Origin: UBA12170 sp964293475
Lineage (GTDB): Bacteria; Bacteroidota; Bacteroidia; Bacteroidales; UBA12170
Direction: 5' to 3'
Assembly: GCA_964293475.1 (NCBI GenBank)
Contig: CAXYYJ010000031.1
Span: 1-64,000 of the forward strand
DNA: 64,000 bases
The notes below the pieces were generated by a model. The model made no database searches. It saw nothing but the letters and a program-made list of their open reading frames with translations, and had not been told where the DNA came from. Shown in pieces: positions 28,158 through 37,080 of this stretch; positions within the stretch are counted from its first letter, which is position 1, and each line of letters begins with the position of its first letter. The position numbers and the translations under genes were made by a program.

Positions 28158-28197
28158 TTAACAATGATTTATAATAATCTAAAGATTTCGATGGGTT

Positions 28198-29010
28198 ATG
28201 AAAAGTGCTCGTGTTTATATGATTTTATTAGTTGGAAGTATATTGATTATTTCCTGTTCTAAAATTTTTGATTATTCACCTTATGTCATTAATTTTGATG
28301 AAAATGAGCGCGATTTAAATGCAAAGAACTACAACAGATTAAAATCAGATTTAGCTTTTGATAGTATTATAACTATAGCTTGCACGGGCGATTCACATAG
28401 GTTTTATGACGAAACCGAAGCCTTTGTGAATAAAGTGAATGCTTTGGATTCGGTAGATTTTGTGCTCCATGTGGGTGATATTGCTGATTTTGGATTGCCT
28501 AAACAGTACCAATGGGGAAATGGATTGTTGGAGGAGTTAAAAGTTCCCTATTTTGTAACTGTGGGCAATCACGATTTGGTTGGAAACGGACTTGAAGCCT
28601 ATCAAGCCATGTTTGGCAGTTTGGATTATAGTTTTATTTATCAGGGCATTAAGTTTGTTTTAATTAATACGAATAGCCGCGAATTTGAATTTAATGGAAG
28701 CGTTCCCAACCTACAGTGGCTTGATAATGAACTTACTCCATCGGCAGCCTTCACAAAGGCAGTCGTCGTTTTTCATGTTCCACCGTTCGATGTAGATTTT
28801 GATAATCAATTGGAAACCAGATTTGAAGAGACTCTTTTGAAACACAATAATGTACTCTTTACGGTCCACGGACACCTTCATCACCACAGCATCACAGAGC
28901 CTTATTCTGATAGTTTGGTTTATGTAAACGTATATGGAGCTGAGCATCTACGATTTAATGTAATCACTATTTCTAAATCATCATATCATGTGGAAACTAT
29001 TGAAATATAG
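28198..29010 (+). CDS. Metallophosphoesterase lipoprotein
   Basis: A 270-residue calcineurin-like phosphoesterase with a lipoprotein signal (ILIISC|SK). The dimetal site motifs appear in order: CTGDSH, HVGDIAD, VGNHD, VVFHVPP and VHGHLHHHS. The substrate (nucleotide, phospholipid or other phosphoester) cannot be deduced. It sits outside the cytoplasm and overlaps the start of the following envelope protein by 23 bases, so they are likely co-expressed, along with a phospholipase-like barrel. Confidence 0.9.
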   Translation: MKSARVYMILLVGSILIISCSKIFDYSPYVINFDENERDLNAKNYNRLKSDLAFDSIITIACTGDSHRFYDETEAFVNKVNALDSVDFVLHVGDIADFGLPKQYQWGNGLLEELKVPYFVTVGNHDLVGNGLEAYQAMFGSLDYSFIYQGIKFVLINTNSREFEFNGSVPNLQWLDNELTPSAAFTKAVVVFHVPPFDVDFDNQLETRFEETLLKHNNVLFTVHGHLHHHSITEPYSDSLVYVNVYGAEHLRFNVITISKSSYHVETIEI

Positions 29011-29611
29011 TGTGATAGCTGCTCTATTGCTTGCGGTTTCAGAAACAGTGGCTCAGAATGATGGCCATAAAAATCAACCATCGAACCATAAAAAATGGAC
29101 ATTTCTTTACCCTGAACACGTTAAAATTCAGTTTGCTGGTGGTATTGGATTTTTATCGGCAGGCTTCGGTTATTCTTTCTTTAGGGAAAAACTCGATGTG
29201 ACGGCTTTCTATGGCTACGTACCCAGGGGGTTGTCAGATTTTGATTTGCATAGTGTTAGTATTCAAATGACTACAAGATTTGTTCGAATCTACATATTAA
29301 ATGATTACGTATTGTTTCCGCTGAATTTGGGATGGTTCCTTCACCATACTTTTGGCGATGAGTATTGGGTAAAACTGCCCGATAACTATCCCGAAGGCTA
29401 TTATTGGTGGTCTCCCGGGCGAAATGCCGGCGTTTTCGTTGGTGGTGAAGTGAAGAAAAAGCTAGACGGGAAAGGGCTGAAACCTTCTGCCGTTTCACTA
29501 TATTTCAGGCTTGGAACCAGAGGATTATATCTGGCCAGCAAATTGGGGAATAGCTCGATCCCAATAGACGATGTTTTGGAGTTAGGGTTTGGTATTACCA
29601 TCTATCAATAG
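28988..29611 (+). CDS. Predicted outer-membrane/periplasmic protein, unknown function
   Basis: A 207-residue protein with a signal peptide (VIAALLLAVSETVAQ). The mature part has alternating strands rich in aromatic and glycine residues (VKIQFAGGIGFLSAGFGYSF and a closing LELGFGITIY), which suggests a small outer-membrane barrel. I do not recognise a family. It overlaps the phosphoesterase gene by 23 bases and is followed 26 bases later by the phospholipase-like barrel, so a shared envelope lipid or phosphoester role is possible but unproven. Confidence 0.7.
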   Translation: MWKLLKYSVIAALLLAVSETVAQNDGHKNQPSNHKKWTFLYPEHVKIQFAGGIGFLSAGFGYSFFREKLDVTAFYGYVPRGLSDFDLHSVSIQMTTRFVRIYILNDYVLFPLNLGWFLHHTFGDEYWVKLPDNYPEGYYWWSPGRNAGVFVGGEVKKKLDGKGLKPSAVSLYFRLGTRGLYLASKLGNSSIPIDDVLELGFGITIYQ

Positions 29612-29637
29612 AATAACTAGTTAAAATATAATGCTTT

Positions 29638-30633
29638 ATGATAGTAGAAAATAATATTGCGGAGTTTTTAAGTAAAGTAAAAACAATCTTTATAGTTGTG
29701 TTTGTAAATTATAGTCAAACCATTGTCGTTTTTAGACCTGGAGTTTTTGTATTGTGGATATTTCTGGTGTCTTCTATGGGTGGTTTATATTCGCAATCAA
29801 TATCCGATACCACCGAATCCCTTGTATTACCTACAATAGCTCAGGTAAATCAGGGCAACAGTTATATTACTTTCCCAACTGACATTGGAAACCTGCAGCC
29901 TCTGTGGTTCGAAGGAAATATTATTCCGAATTTCTTCTTGCGCCAAAGCAGCAACTCTCGCTTATTGGGGGTGCTTACTCCACAAATTATTATCAGGATG
30001 TATCAGGAAGAGTCATTTCCTGTAAGGACTCCAAGCTATGTGCCTCAAATTACGCTTTACTATCAAATTTGCCAGAACAAAAATCAATATCAAATTAATT
30101 TGTATGCTCGCATAGCCCACCATTCCAATGGTCAGGAGGAAAGTTTTTTTCTCGATAATGGGGATGTGAATAAACGTTCGGGCGATTTTGCTACAAATTA
30201 TTTGGAATTGGGGCTTATCAAAACAAATTATAGCCAAAGGCTAAATGCTCATCAGTTCTTTAAAACTTCTCTTGAATATCATCCAAAACCCTGGATGGCT
30301 TTGGAGCTCGATGGAATATACTCCAATTTGCGATGGCATAATTCATTTTCAATTTTTAAACTCCCATCTAAGTCTGTAGCCCGCACCAGCCAACGATCCG
30401 ATATATCTTTAAAGCTCGATGCAACATGGCTATTTGGTGATGTAAATAAATGGGAATCAGTTTCGTGGGATCGGCTGAATCTGAGTCTGGTGTTTTACTA
30501 TCATCCACGATTTCTCAAAGATATTGGGCTGTTTGTGCAGTATTACTCAGGTTCCGACTACTATAATATCTACTTCGGTCAGCATATTAATATATTACGA
30601 TTTGGAATAATGACCGATATATTAAGTTTTTGA
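29638..30633 (+). CDS. Outer-membrane phospholipase A (PldA)-like barrel
   Basis: A 331-residue exported barrel protein. The first membrane-like segment (FVLWIFLVSSMGGLYSQ, residues about 37-53) is the probable signal peptide, so an internal start may be used. The motif ARIAHHSNGQ (near residue 160) matches the OMPLA catalytic HxSNG signature, and ATNYLELGL beyond it could supply the Asn partner. Strand patterning continues to the C-terminus, which ends in F. The overall match to PldA is weaker than the active-site match, so I call it PldA-like. Confidence 0.65.
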   Translation: MIVENNIAEFLSKVKTIFIVVFVNYSQTIVVFRPGVFVLWIFLVSSMGGLYSQSISDTTESLVLPTIAQVNQGNSYITFPTDIGNLQPLWFEGNIIPNFFLRQSSNSRLLGVLTPQIIIRMYQEESFPVRTPSYVPQITLYYQICQNKNQYQINLYARIAHHSNGQEESFFLDNGDVNKRSGDFATNYLELGLIKTNYSQRLNAHQFFKTSLEYHPKPWMALELDGIYSNLRWHNSFSIFKLPSKSVARTSQRSDISLKLDATWLFGDVNKWESVSWDRLNLSLVFYYHPRFLKDIGLFVQYYSGSDYYNIYFGQHINILRFGIMTDILSF

Positions 30634-30711
30634 AATGATTTCAGGGCGAACCTATTCAAGGGTGGTATCATTTGATGCATTTACAAATCGCCCGAAGTGT
30701 TTAACTTTTAA

Positions 30712-30719
30712 TATTTTTG
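30712..30719 (+). promoter_or_regulatory. Putative -7 promoter element of the flavin reductase/rlmN operon
   Basis: TATTTTTG is a perfect match to TAnnTTTG and lies 34 bases before the ATG at 30753. No clear -33 element is visible. Confidence 0.5.
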
Positions 30720-30752
30720 CAAAAAAATTAAAATGTGCAGGCAGTTAATAGC

Positions 30753-31409
30753 ATGACCGAAAAACATCAATATAATACAACCAACATTACAAAAATCCAT
30801 AGACTATCGGAGGATGCTTTTGTCTATTATTTTATGAAATTGTTTTCCTTCAATCCCGGAGAGGTAGTAGCACTAACCCTACACGAACAAGAACCCGCCC
30901 GGCTCTACAGCATTTGCAGCGGCGTGAACGATTCAGAATTGGCCATACTTTTCAAGGTGAAGCCCGATGGGTTTTTAACCCCCCGTTTGGCTCAAAAAAC
31001 AGTTGGAGACCAGGTGTTTATGAGTAAGCCCTTCGGAGCGTTCTATGGCACAAAAAGCTCAGATTACTGGATAGCTGCCGGAACTGGAATTGCTCCGTTT
31101 CACAGCATGACTAAAAGCGGTTTAGCTCAAAATAAAACCCTGATTTATGGCGGACGTGAGCCTGGAAGCTTCTATTTTCATGAGGTGTTTCAAACCATTG
31201 AAGGCCTGAATTATATCCCCTGTAGCTCCACATTGAAGGATGATGGTTTTTATGAGGGCCGCTTGACTTCTTATTTGAAAAGTGAACCACTTGATATTCA
31301 GCAAAACTTTTTTCTCTGCGGAAGTGCCGAAATGGTGGTGCAAAGCAGAGATATTCTCATTGATAGGGGAGTGAAATACGAAAATATAATCTCAGAAATT
31401 TATTTCTAA
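30753..31409 (+). CDS. Ferredoxin-NADP reductase-like flavoprotein
   Basis: About 218 residues from the ATG at 30753; a GTG at 30735 would add six residues. The FAD-binding motif is ARLYSICSG (RxYS). The NAD(P)-binding half has AAGTGIAPFHSM, LIYGGREP and FFLCGSAEMV near the end. It belongs to the FNR superfamily without an attached ferredoxin domain. Its stop overlaps the rlmN start (TAATG), so the two are translationally coupled. RlmN needs reduced electron carriers for its radical chemistry, so this reductase could supply them; that link is inference. Confidence 0.87.
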   Translation: MTEKHQYNTTNITKIHRLSEDAFVYYFMKLFSFNPGEVVALTLHEQEPARLYSICSGVNDSELAILFKVKPDGFLTPRLAQKTVGDQVFMSKPFGAFYGTKSSDYWIAAGTGIAPFHSMTKSGLAQNKTLIYGGREPGSFYFHEVFQTIEGLNYIPCSSTLKDDGFYEGRLTSYLKSEPLDIQQNFFLCGSAEMVVQSRDILIDRGVKYENIISEIYF

Positions 31410-32452
31410 TGGCTAAAGAAAACCTATTTGGTAAAACGAAAAGCGAATTGCAGGAAATTGCAGTGAATCTGGGATTGCCCAAATTCAATGGAACTCAGAT
31501 AGCCGAATGGCTCTACAAGAAAAACGCCCGCAGTTTCAGCGATATGCACAATATTTCCAATGCTGCCAAAGCCAAACTCGGCGAGCAATACGAAATTGAG
31601 AGAACGGAGTATACCACAGTGCAGGAATCGGTGGATGGAACCAAAAAATATCTCTACAAAGTAAATATAGGTCAGTTTATCGAAGCGGCATATATTCCTG
31701 ATAAAGAGCGAGCTACACTCTGTGTTTCGTCGCAGGTAGGTTGTAAAATGGGTTGCTTGTTTTGCATGACCGGTAAACAGGGGTTTCAGGCTCAACTCTC
31801 ATCGGGCGATATTTTAAACCAAATCTACAGTTTGCCTGAGTTCGAAAAGCTGAGCAATGTGGTTTATATGGGAATGGGAGAGCCTTTCGACAATCTCGAT
31901 CAGGTTTTAAAAAGCATCGAAATTCTAACCGCCGATTATGGTTTGGGCTGGAGCCCCAAAAGAATCACAGTTTCTACCATCGGAATTATTCCGGCGATGA
32001 AAATTTTCCTGCAAAAATCCGATGCTCATTTGGCCATCAGTCTGCATTCTCCTTTTGAGGAGGAAAGAAAGAAAATTATGCCCATCGAAAGTGTGTACAA
32101 TCTTCCAAATCTGATTTCCGAAATCAAAAGCTTCGATTTTGGCGGGCAAAGGCGGTTGAGTTTTGAATATATCATGTTCAAGGATTTCAACGATACCAAA
32201 GCCCATGTGGATCAGCTGGCCCGATTGCTCAATGGGCTCAAATGCCGCATCAATCTCATTAGGTTTCATCCCATCCCCGGAACGCCTTTGCTGGGCTCCG
32301 ACGACGAAACCATATTTCAGTTTCAGGCCAATCTTAAGAAAAAAGGAATCATGACCACCCTGCGCGCATCTCGCGGACAGGATATTTTTGCGGCTTGCGG
32401 TTTGTTGTCAACCAAAGAACTCGTTAAGCGTAAGGAAGAAGGCGATTTTTAA
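31409..32452 (+). CDS. rlmN: 23S rRNA (adenine-2503 C2)-methyltransferase RlmN
   Basis: A 347-residue radical-SAM RNA methyltransferase. The cluster cysteines are C112, C116 and C119 in CKMGCLFC. The methyl-carrying and resolving cysteine lies near residue 337 (FAACGLLS). Other family motifs are NVVYMGMGEPFDN, KRITVSTIGIIP and LAISLHSP. It methylates A2503 of 23S rRNA and A37 of some tRNAs. Its first base is within the stop of the upstream flavin reductase. Confidence 0.95.
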   Translation: MAKENLFGKTKSELQEIAVNLGLPKFNGTQIAEWLYKKNARSFSDMHNISNAAKAKLGEQYEIERTEYTTVQESVDGTKKYLYKVNIGQFIEAAYIPDKERATLCVSSQVGCKMGCLFCMTGKQGFQAQLSSGDILNQIYSLPEFEKLSNVVYMGMGEPFDNLDQVLKSIEILTADYGLGWSPKRITVSTIGIIPAMKIFLQKSDAHLAISLHSPFEEERKKIMPIESVYNLPNLISEIKSFDFGGQRRLSFEYIMFKDFNDTKAHVDQLARLLNGLKCRINLIRFHPIPGTPLLGSDDETIFQFQANLKKKGIMTTLRASRGQDIFAACGLLSTKELVKRKEEGDF

Positions 32453-33054
32453 TTTTGCTTAATAAGTTCCCGAAGAAGCTCTTTCACGCTGTTTCCACTC
32501 CACTTCTTATTTCCGGTTTCTCTAACTACAATTTTCCCGTGCTTGTCTATGATGAATGTGGTGGGTAAACTATTGCTTTGCAGTATCTTAGGTTCCTGAT
32601 TTGCGGGGACATAGGTTTTGAAATCCCATTGTTTTTCGCGTAATAGCGGGATGGTTTTCGTAAAATCTTCATAACTGATGAAAACGAAATGGACTTCCTG
32701 GCCAAATTCTTTCTGCAGCTCAGCTATGGAAGGCATTTCGGCCAGACAAGGAGCACACCACGTAGCCCAGAAATTGATAAAAATGGGTTTGTCTCCAAAT
32801 TGTTCCAATCGAACTTGTTGACCACTTTCATCCACCAAAGTCCATAAATAGTCGTTGCTATTTAGCTTTCCGTAATCATCTTCCGCCGAAACGGATGGAC
32901 TGAAATTGGTTATTTGCTTAAAAAACACCAAAATTGGGGTTCTGGTGGAGGGAATGATGAGTCCAACAATTAGCAGAATCATCAAAACATCGGTAATCTT
33001 TGACCACAAAGACTCCTTTTTCTTCTTCTCGATATAATTTTTTAAGAATTTCAT
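32449..33054 (-). CDS. TlpA-family membrane-anchored thioredoxin
   Basis: About 201 residues from the ATG at 33054 (MKFLKNYIEKKKKES); a further ATG at 33069 is less likely. A single membrane helix (VLMILLIVGLIIP) anchors a thioredoxin fold outside the cytoplasm. The active site is FWATWCAPC (CXXC), followed by the family cis-proline region NSLPTTFIIDKHGKIV. It is likely a thiol-disulphide reductase for exported proteins or cytochrome maturation. It converges with rlmN with a 4-base overlap at the 3' ends. Confidence 0.9.
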   Translation of the reverse strand: MKFLKNYIEKKKKESLWSKITDVLMILLIVGLIIPSTRTPILVFFKQITNFSPSVSAEDDYGKLNSNDYLWTLVDESGQQVRLEQFGDKPIFINFWATWCAPCLAEMPSIAELQKEFGQEVHFVFISYEDFTKTIPLLREKQWDFKTYVPANQEPKILQSNSLPTTFIIDKHGKIVVRETGNKKWSGNSVKELLRELIKQN

Positions 33055-33094
33055 AGTTTTTATTAACATTTAAGTGAGATTAGCTCACATTTTA

Positions 33095-33102
33095 TAAATT
33101 TG
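33095..33102 (+). promoter_or_regulatory. -7 element of the small gene at 33132
   Basis: TAAATTTG matches TAnnTTTG and lies 29 bases before the ATG. An imperfect inverted repeat GTGAG-N5-CTCAC (33074-33088) lies just upstream, between the divergent tlpA-type gene and this one. Confidence 0.45.
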
Positions 33103-33131
33103 AAACCAAATTACACAAAACCATAAAACAC

Positions 33132-33344
33132 ATGTCAAACCTTTTATTAAAACTTTTTTCCCATAGAGATTATCTGGAACAAGGAAAAAAGATTATTAGC
33201 GTTCACAGGGGCAAATACTCCACCTATCAAAAGTATTTAAGTACCGATCCGCAAATTGCCGAAGATTATTTGCTCTTTGTGGGCAAACATCCTGAAGCTG
33301 TTTATATTAAATGGGATAAGGAGAAGCACAAGTTTACCTGTTAG
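33132..33344 (+). CDS. Small conserved-looking protein of unknown function
   Basis: A 70-residue soluble, lysine- and tyrosine-rich protein with no membrane segment or signal. I recognise no family. Support for a real gene is a well-placed -7 box, an ATG start, exact fit between two opposing genes, and amino-acid use like its neighbours. It ends one base before the convergent hydrolase gene. Confidence 0.5.
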   Translation: MSNLLLKLFSHRDYLEQGKKIISVHRGKYSTYQKYLSTDPQIAEDYLLFVGKHPEAVYIKWDKEKHKFTC

Positions 33345-33345
33345 A

Positions 33346-34143
33346 CTAAATTAAACAGTATTTCATAAACCCTTCCAGAGCCGAAATTGTTCTCTCTGTT
33401 TCCTCAGCCCAGCCCATGTGAGCTGCGTTGCCCAAAACTATTATTTCAGCATTTTTTGCTGTTGAAGCCTGTGCCAATCCTTTATCCAGAGGAATTCTTG
33501 AATCCTGTTTGCCCAAAATAAACAAAACCGGAACTTTCGAGAATGCAACAACATCCAATCGCATGGGTCTGTTTTTCATAGCTTCCAGTGCACCAGTAAT
33601 GCCTTCAGGTTTCATTTCATTGGCTTGTTTTAACTGATTTTCGATTTTGTCTTTTAACGGTTCTCTGTTGCTTTTGGCAAACAAATCGGGAATAAACTGA
33701 TTAATAAAACTGGTTTTATTTTGTTTTACCAATTGAATGGTCCTGACGCGGTTGGTTTTCGCTTCTTCTGTATCGGCCAGCGAATGACTGTGAAACAATC
33801 CAAACCCCAGAAGCTTCTCCTTGTATTTCTCGGCGAATGCAAGGGTTACATAACCGCCCATGCTGTGACCAATCATTACACAGGATGTTACTTTCTCTGC
33901 ATCCAAAACCACCGAAACAATCTCTGCCATCCATTCCATGGAATGATTATTTGGCCAGATTCCGGTTTTCCCATGCCCGGGCAAATCCACAGAAACTACC
34001 TTATACTGCTTCGATAAAGCGCTTGAGTGCTCCTTCCACATGCCCGAATCCTCCATAAATCCATGAAGCAAAACCAATACTTCTCCTTGTCCTTCAACGG
34101 TATAGTGAATGTTTTCTCCCTGATAGATGATGTGTTTTTCCAT
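33346..34143 (-). CDS. Alpha/beta hydrolase
   Basis: About 265 residues from the ATG at 34143 (MEKHIIYQG); a start at 34161 would add six. Oxyanion motif LLHGFMEDSG, nucleophile in GHSMGG (Ser100 from the longer start), catalytic Asp in LGKQDSRIP and His in NAAHMGWAE. It is in the broad esterase/lipase/C-C hydrolase group; substrate unknown. It is transcribed alone. Confidence 0.88.
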   Translation of the reverse strand: MEKHIIYQGENIHYTVEGQGEVLVLLHGFMEDSGMWKEHSSALSKQYKVVSVDLPGHGKTGIWPNNHSMEWMAEIVSVVLDAEKVTSCVMIGHSMGGYVTLAFAEKYKEKLLGFGLFHSHSLADTEEAKTNRVRTIQLVKQNKTSFINQFIPDLFAKSNREPLKDKIENQLKQANEMKPEGITGALEAMKNRPMRLDVVAFSKVPVLFILGKQDSRIPLDKGLAQASTAKNAEIIVLGNAAHMGWAEETERTISALEGFMKYCLI

Positions 34144-34230
34144 TGATATAGTTTTCCCCAAAAATAGGTATTTCGACAGGTTCTATTCATTTTCAGGGGG
34201 TAATTTAACTAATTTTGGAAAAAAATAATC

Positions 34231-35427
34231 ATGTCGGAATTTACTCAGCACAACGAAACCCGCATTTCCTTTTTAATTGAATTGGCTCAGGCCATTCGAA
34301 ACAAATCCAATGTTAATGAGCTTTACCACTTGTATAGCAGGCAGATAGATGAAATTATGCCTTCGGATATCATAGTTTTAGTTCATAAAATAATGGACGA
34401 TTCTATGGATTTGGAAGAAACTAAGATGCTGGTAAATAAACTATTAAATCTGGTTTTTAAATCCATTAACCAATACCCGTCCATCGAATTGCCTAAGGAA
34501 AGTTTTTTGTGGTATTGTGAACAAAATAATGTAAAGGCTCACGAGCTTCTTTTGGCATCACGCCCCCTGATTAAACAGCTAAATTCCGAAGCTAATCCAT
34601 TGGTAACAAAGCAATTGATTAATATTTACTCCGAGCTGCAAATTTTTACACAGCTCTATTCCATCAAGGAAAATGTGATTTTTCCGCTGCTTGAGAAAAA
34701 ATGGAGCCATTTTCGCTGTGTTCAGCTCATGTGGGCTTTTCATGATGATATTCGGGCCAACCTTGCGGATATTATTAAAGAATTGGAGCCGGCTGAGAAT
34801 TGGCAACTTCCTGTCATTAACAAACTGGCGGGCGATATAAGTTTTAGAATCACGGCCATCATATTTCGTGATGAGAAAATTCTTTTTCCCCACATCATGG
34901 AAACCATTGACAAGCCTGAGCTCGATGCCTTATTTCTTTTGACCGACGAGCTTAGTTTTCCTTTCGTTCAGCCAAGTCATGCCAATCAGTATTTCGAGCC
35001 CGAGAGCCCGGAAGAAGGTGTGGTAAATCTGGGGACTGGGTTTTTGAAGGTGAGCCAGATTCGACAAATATTCAATCACCTGCCTGTTGACATAACCTTT
35101 GTTGACGAGAACAATCAGGTTCGCTATTACAGCACGCCCAAGCACCGCATTTTTCCCCGAACTCAGGCAATTATTGGCCGCGATGTGAAGAATTGCCATC
35201 CACCGGCATCGGTGCATATTGTGGAGCGAATTGTCGATGCCTTTCGAAAAGGCAATAAGGACAGTGCTTCATTTTATATCCATCTTGGCAGTCAATATGT
35301 TCTTATTCAGTATTTTGCGGTTCGTGACGAAAACTCTGTTTATCTGGGAGTTCTGGAAGTGTCGCAGGAAATCAGCCAAATTCAGGCGCTCAGCGGCAAT
35401 AAACGACTTTTAGATTGGGAGGATTGA
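34231..35427 (+). CDS. DUF438/hemerythrin-like PAS sensor protein
   Basis: A 398-residue cytoplasmic protein. The N-terminal DUF438 helical region (residues about 5-95) is followed by a hemerythrin-like HHE region (ENVIFPLLEKKWSHFRC near 150, FRDEKILFPHIME near 210). A C-terminal PAS domain (about 275-390) includes IFNHLPVDITFVDENNQVRY and the family motif GRDVKNCHPPASVHIVE. Such proteins sense oxygen, nitric oxide or redox state through the di-iron or haem-type PAS site. No output domain is attached, so it may act on a partner. Confidence 0.87.
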   Translation: MSEFTQHNETRISFLIELAQAIRNKSNVNELYHLYSRQIDEIMPSDIIVLVHKIMDDSMDLEETKMLVNKLLNLVFKSINQYPSIELPKESFLWYCEQNNVKAHELLLASRPLIKQLNSEANPLVTKQLINIYSELQIFTQLYSIKENVIFPLLEKKWSHFRCVQLMWAFHDDIRANLADIIKELEPAENWQLPVINKLAGDISFRITAIIFRDEKILFPHIMETIDKPELDALFLLTDELSFPFVQPSHANQYFEPESPEEGVVNLGTGFLKVSQIRQIFNHLPVDITFVDENNQVRYYSTPKHRIFPRTQAIIGRDVKNCHPPASVHIVERIVDAFRKGNKDSASFYIHLGSQYVLIQYFAVRDENSVYLGVLEVSQEISQIQALSGNKRLLDWED

Positions 35428-35481
35428 AATAGGAATGAAAATTTCCTATCTTTGCATAGATAATCGGTAATTTGCCGATTA
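35424..35481 (+). promoter_or_regulatory. abiE promoter with two inverted repeats (probable AbiEi operators)
   Basis: TTG (35424-35426) and TATCTTTG (35447-35454) form a good Bacteroidota promoter. A 7-bp inverted repeat, ATAGGAA (35429-35435) and TTCCTAT (35443-35449), fills the spacer. A second, TAATCGG (35461-35467) and CCGATTA (35475-35481), covers the expected transcript start. The known AbiEi antitoxins bind paired inverted repeats in their own promoter, which this arrangement matches. Confidence 0.7.
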
Positions 35482-35501
35482 ACTATGTAATTTCAGGAAA
35501 A

Positions 35502-36146
35502 ATGGACATTGATATTGAGAGAGAATTATTAAAATTAACTAATCATATAGTTGATTATGCCAGTTTAAGCAGCGTGCTTAAATCTTTGGGATATAAATCG
35601 GTAAATAATAAAATTGAAGATTTGATGAAAAAGGCAATTCTCTCACCTTTGAAAAGGGGGTTGTACGTCCATAAATCTAAGGTACATCAACATGCTGTTT
35701 CTCTGGAAAGTATCGCCAATCACCTGCTGGGGCCATCGTATATATCCATGGATTATGCTTTAAGTTATTACAATCTGATTCCTGAGCGCGTTTATGAAGT
35801 GACTTCAGTCACCACCAAACGACCAAAAACCTTCAATACTCAGTTCGGGCTTTTTTCCTACCGAAAAATTCAAACCGAATTGTTTCCCTTGGGGCTGGCG
35901 ATGCGTAATGGCAATAATGATAAATTTCTTATGGCCACAGTAGAAAAGGCAGTTTGTGATAAAATTTTCCTTTCAAAAGACACAGATATTCAATCAATTG
36001 AAGAAATGCGAGCTTATTTGGAGGATGATTTAAGAATAGAAATGTCCGAATTGACAACTCTGAATCGTGAGATTATCTCAACATATTATGAAGTCTCAAA
36101 ATCAAAGAAAATAAACCTATTTTTAAAACTAATTACCAGGTTATGA
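35502..36146 (+). CDS. AbiEi-type antitoxin/transcriptional autoregulator
   Basis: About 214 residues from the ATG at 35502. A TTG at 35472 is in frame but lies inside the operator. The N-terminal winged-helix region (YASLSSVLKSLGYKSVNNKI, then PLKRGLYVHKSKV) is the DNA-binding part, and the middle has the AbiEi pattern HLLGPSYISMDYALSYYNLIP. It neutralises the AbiEii nucleotidyltransferase, without protein-protein contact in the studied cases (type IV system), and represses the operon. Its stop overlaps the toxin start by 4 bases. Confidence 0.88.
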   Translation: MDIDIERELLKLTNHIVDYASLSSVLKSLGYKSVNNKIEDLMKKAILSPLKRGLYVHKSKVHQHAVSLESIANHLLGPSYISMDYALSYYNLIPERVYEVTSVTTKRPKTFNTQFGLFSYRKIQTELFPLGLAMRNGNNDKFLMATVEKAVCDKIFLSKDTDIQSIEEMRAYLEDDLRIEMSELTTLNREIISTYYEVSKSKKINLFLKLITRL

Positions 36147-37012
36147 GCATCATCAATCAAATGCTGGAGAAATATTCCATCGAATCTGAACAGGATTTAA
36201 CAGGAGCTCTAAAGGAAATATATCAGGAAATCACACTGTTAGGATTATATAGGGGGCAGTTTTTTACAAAAGCCGCGTTTTATGGGGGAACTTCTTTAAG
36301 AATTCTCTACGGATTGAACAGGTTTTCTGAGGATTTGGATTTTAGTCTTTTAGAGAAAAATCCATCCTTTAAGCTTGAACCCTATTTTTCTTTTATAAAA
36401 AATGAATTTGAAGCTCTTGGAGTTCGTATTCAGATTAATTCAAAACTCAAAACCAACGATTTCTCTAATATCGAATCAGCTTTTTTAAAGAATGATACTT
36501 CAGTTTTTGAGCTTAATTTGTCCCCTGTTTTCCATCCTTTTATCAAACAAAAGCAGAGCGAAAAGAGCATAAAAATAAAAATTGAAGTTGATACAAATCC
36601 GCCTTTGGTTTTTCAAACTGAACACAAAACCCTTTACGATCCCATTACTTTTAATGTTCTTTCAATGACTCTGCCCAATCTCTTTGCTGGTAAAATGCAC
36701 GCGGTGCTTTGCAGAAAATGGAAAACCAGAGTAAAAGGAAGAGACTGGTTTGATTTAGAATGGTATTTGAAGAAAAGAGTTCAGCTTAATTTAGAGCATT
36801 TGGAAATCAGAATGATAGAAAGTGGCGACATTTCCGCTGAAACCAAACTCACTTCACCATTATTTATGCAATTGCTTTTGGAAAGGGTTGAAAGAATTGA
36901 TTTTAAAAAAGCATCGGAAGAAGTTCGTCCTTTTTTAAATCATGGTGAGAGCGTGGATTATTGGTCGGCTGATTATTTCACGCAGCTAATATCTGATAGG
37001 TTAGTGCTGTAA
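36143..37012 (+). CDS. AbiEii-type nucleotidyltransferase toxin
   Basis: A 289-residue toxin of the AbiEii/AbiGii family. The nucleotidyltransferase signature is intact: FYGGTSLRILYGLNRFSEDLDFS with G48, G49 and D64, D66 (shown in two parts: FYGGTSLRILYG and RFSEDLDFS). The distal family motif KMHAVLCRKWKTRVKGRDWF is also present. Studied members add nucleotides to tRNA and block growth during phage infection. It overlaps the antitoxin gene (ATGA), so expression is coupled. Confidence 0.9.
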   Translation: MSIINQMLEKYSIESEQDLTGALKEIYQEITLLGLYRGQFFTKAAFYGGTSLRILYGLNRFSEDLDFSLLEKNPSFKLEPYFSFIKNEFEALGVRIQINSKLKTNDFSNIESAFLKNDTSVFELNLSPVFHPFIKQKQSEKSIKIKIEVDTNPPLVFQTEHKTLYDPITFNVLSMTLPNLFAGKMHAVLCRKWKTRVKGRDWFDLEWYLKKRVQLNLEHLEIRMIESGDISAETKLTSPLFMQLLLERVERIDFKKASEEVRPFLNHGESVDYWSADYFTQLISDRLVL

Positions 37013-37080
37013 AATTTGAGTATTTCTTTGCAAAGGTCACAAAAACAAGTCCTTACAGAGTAGATAATCTAAGATTTACA

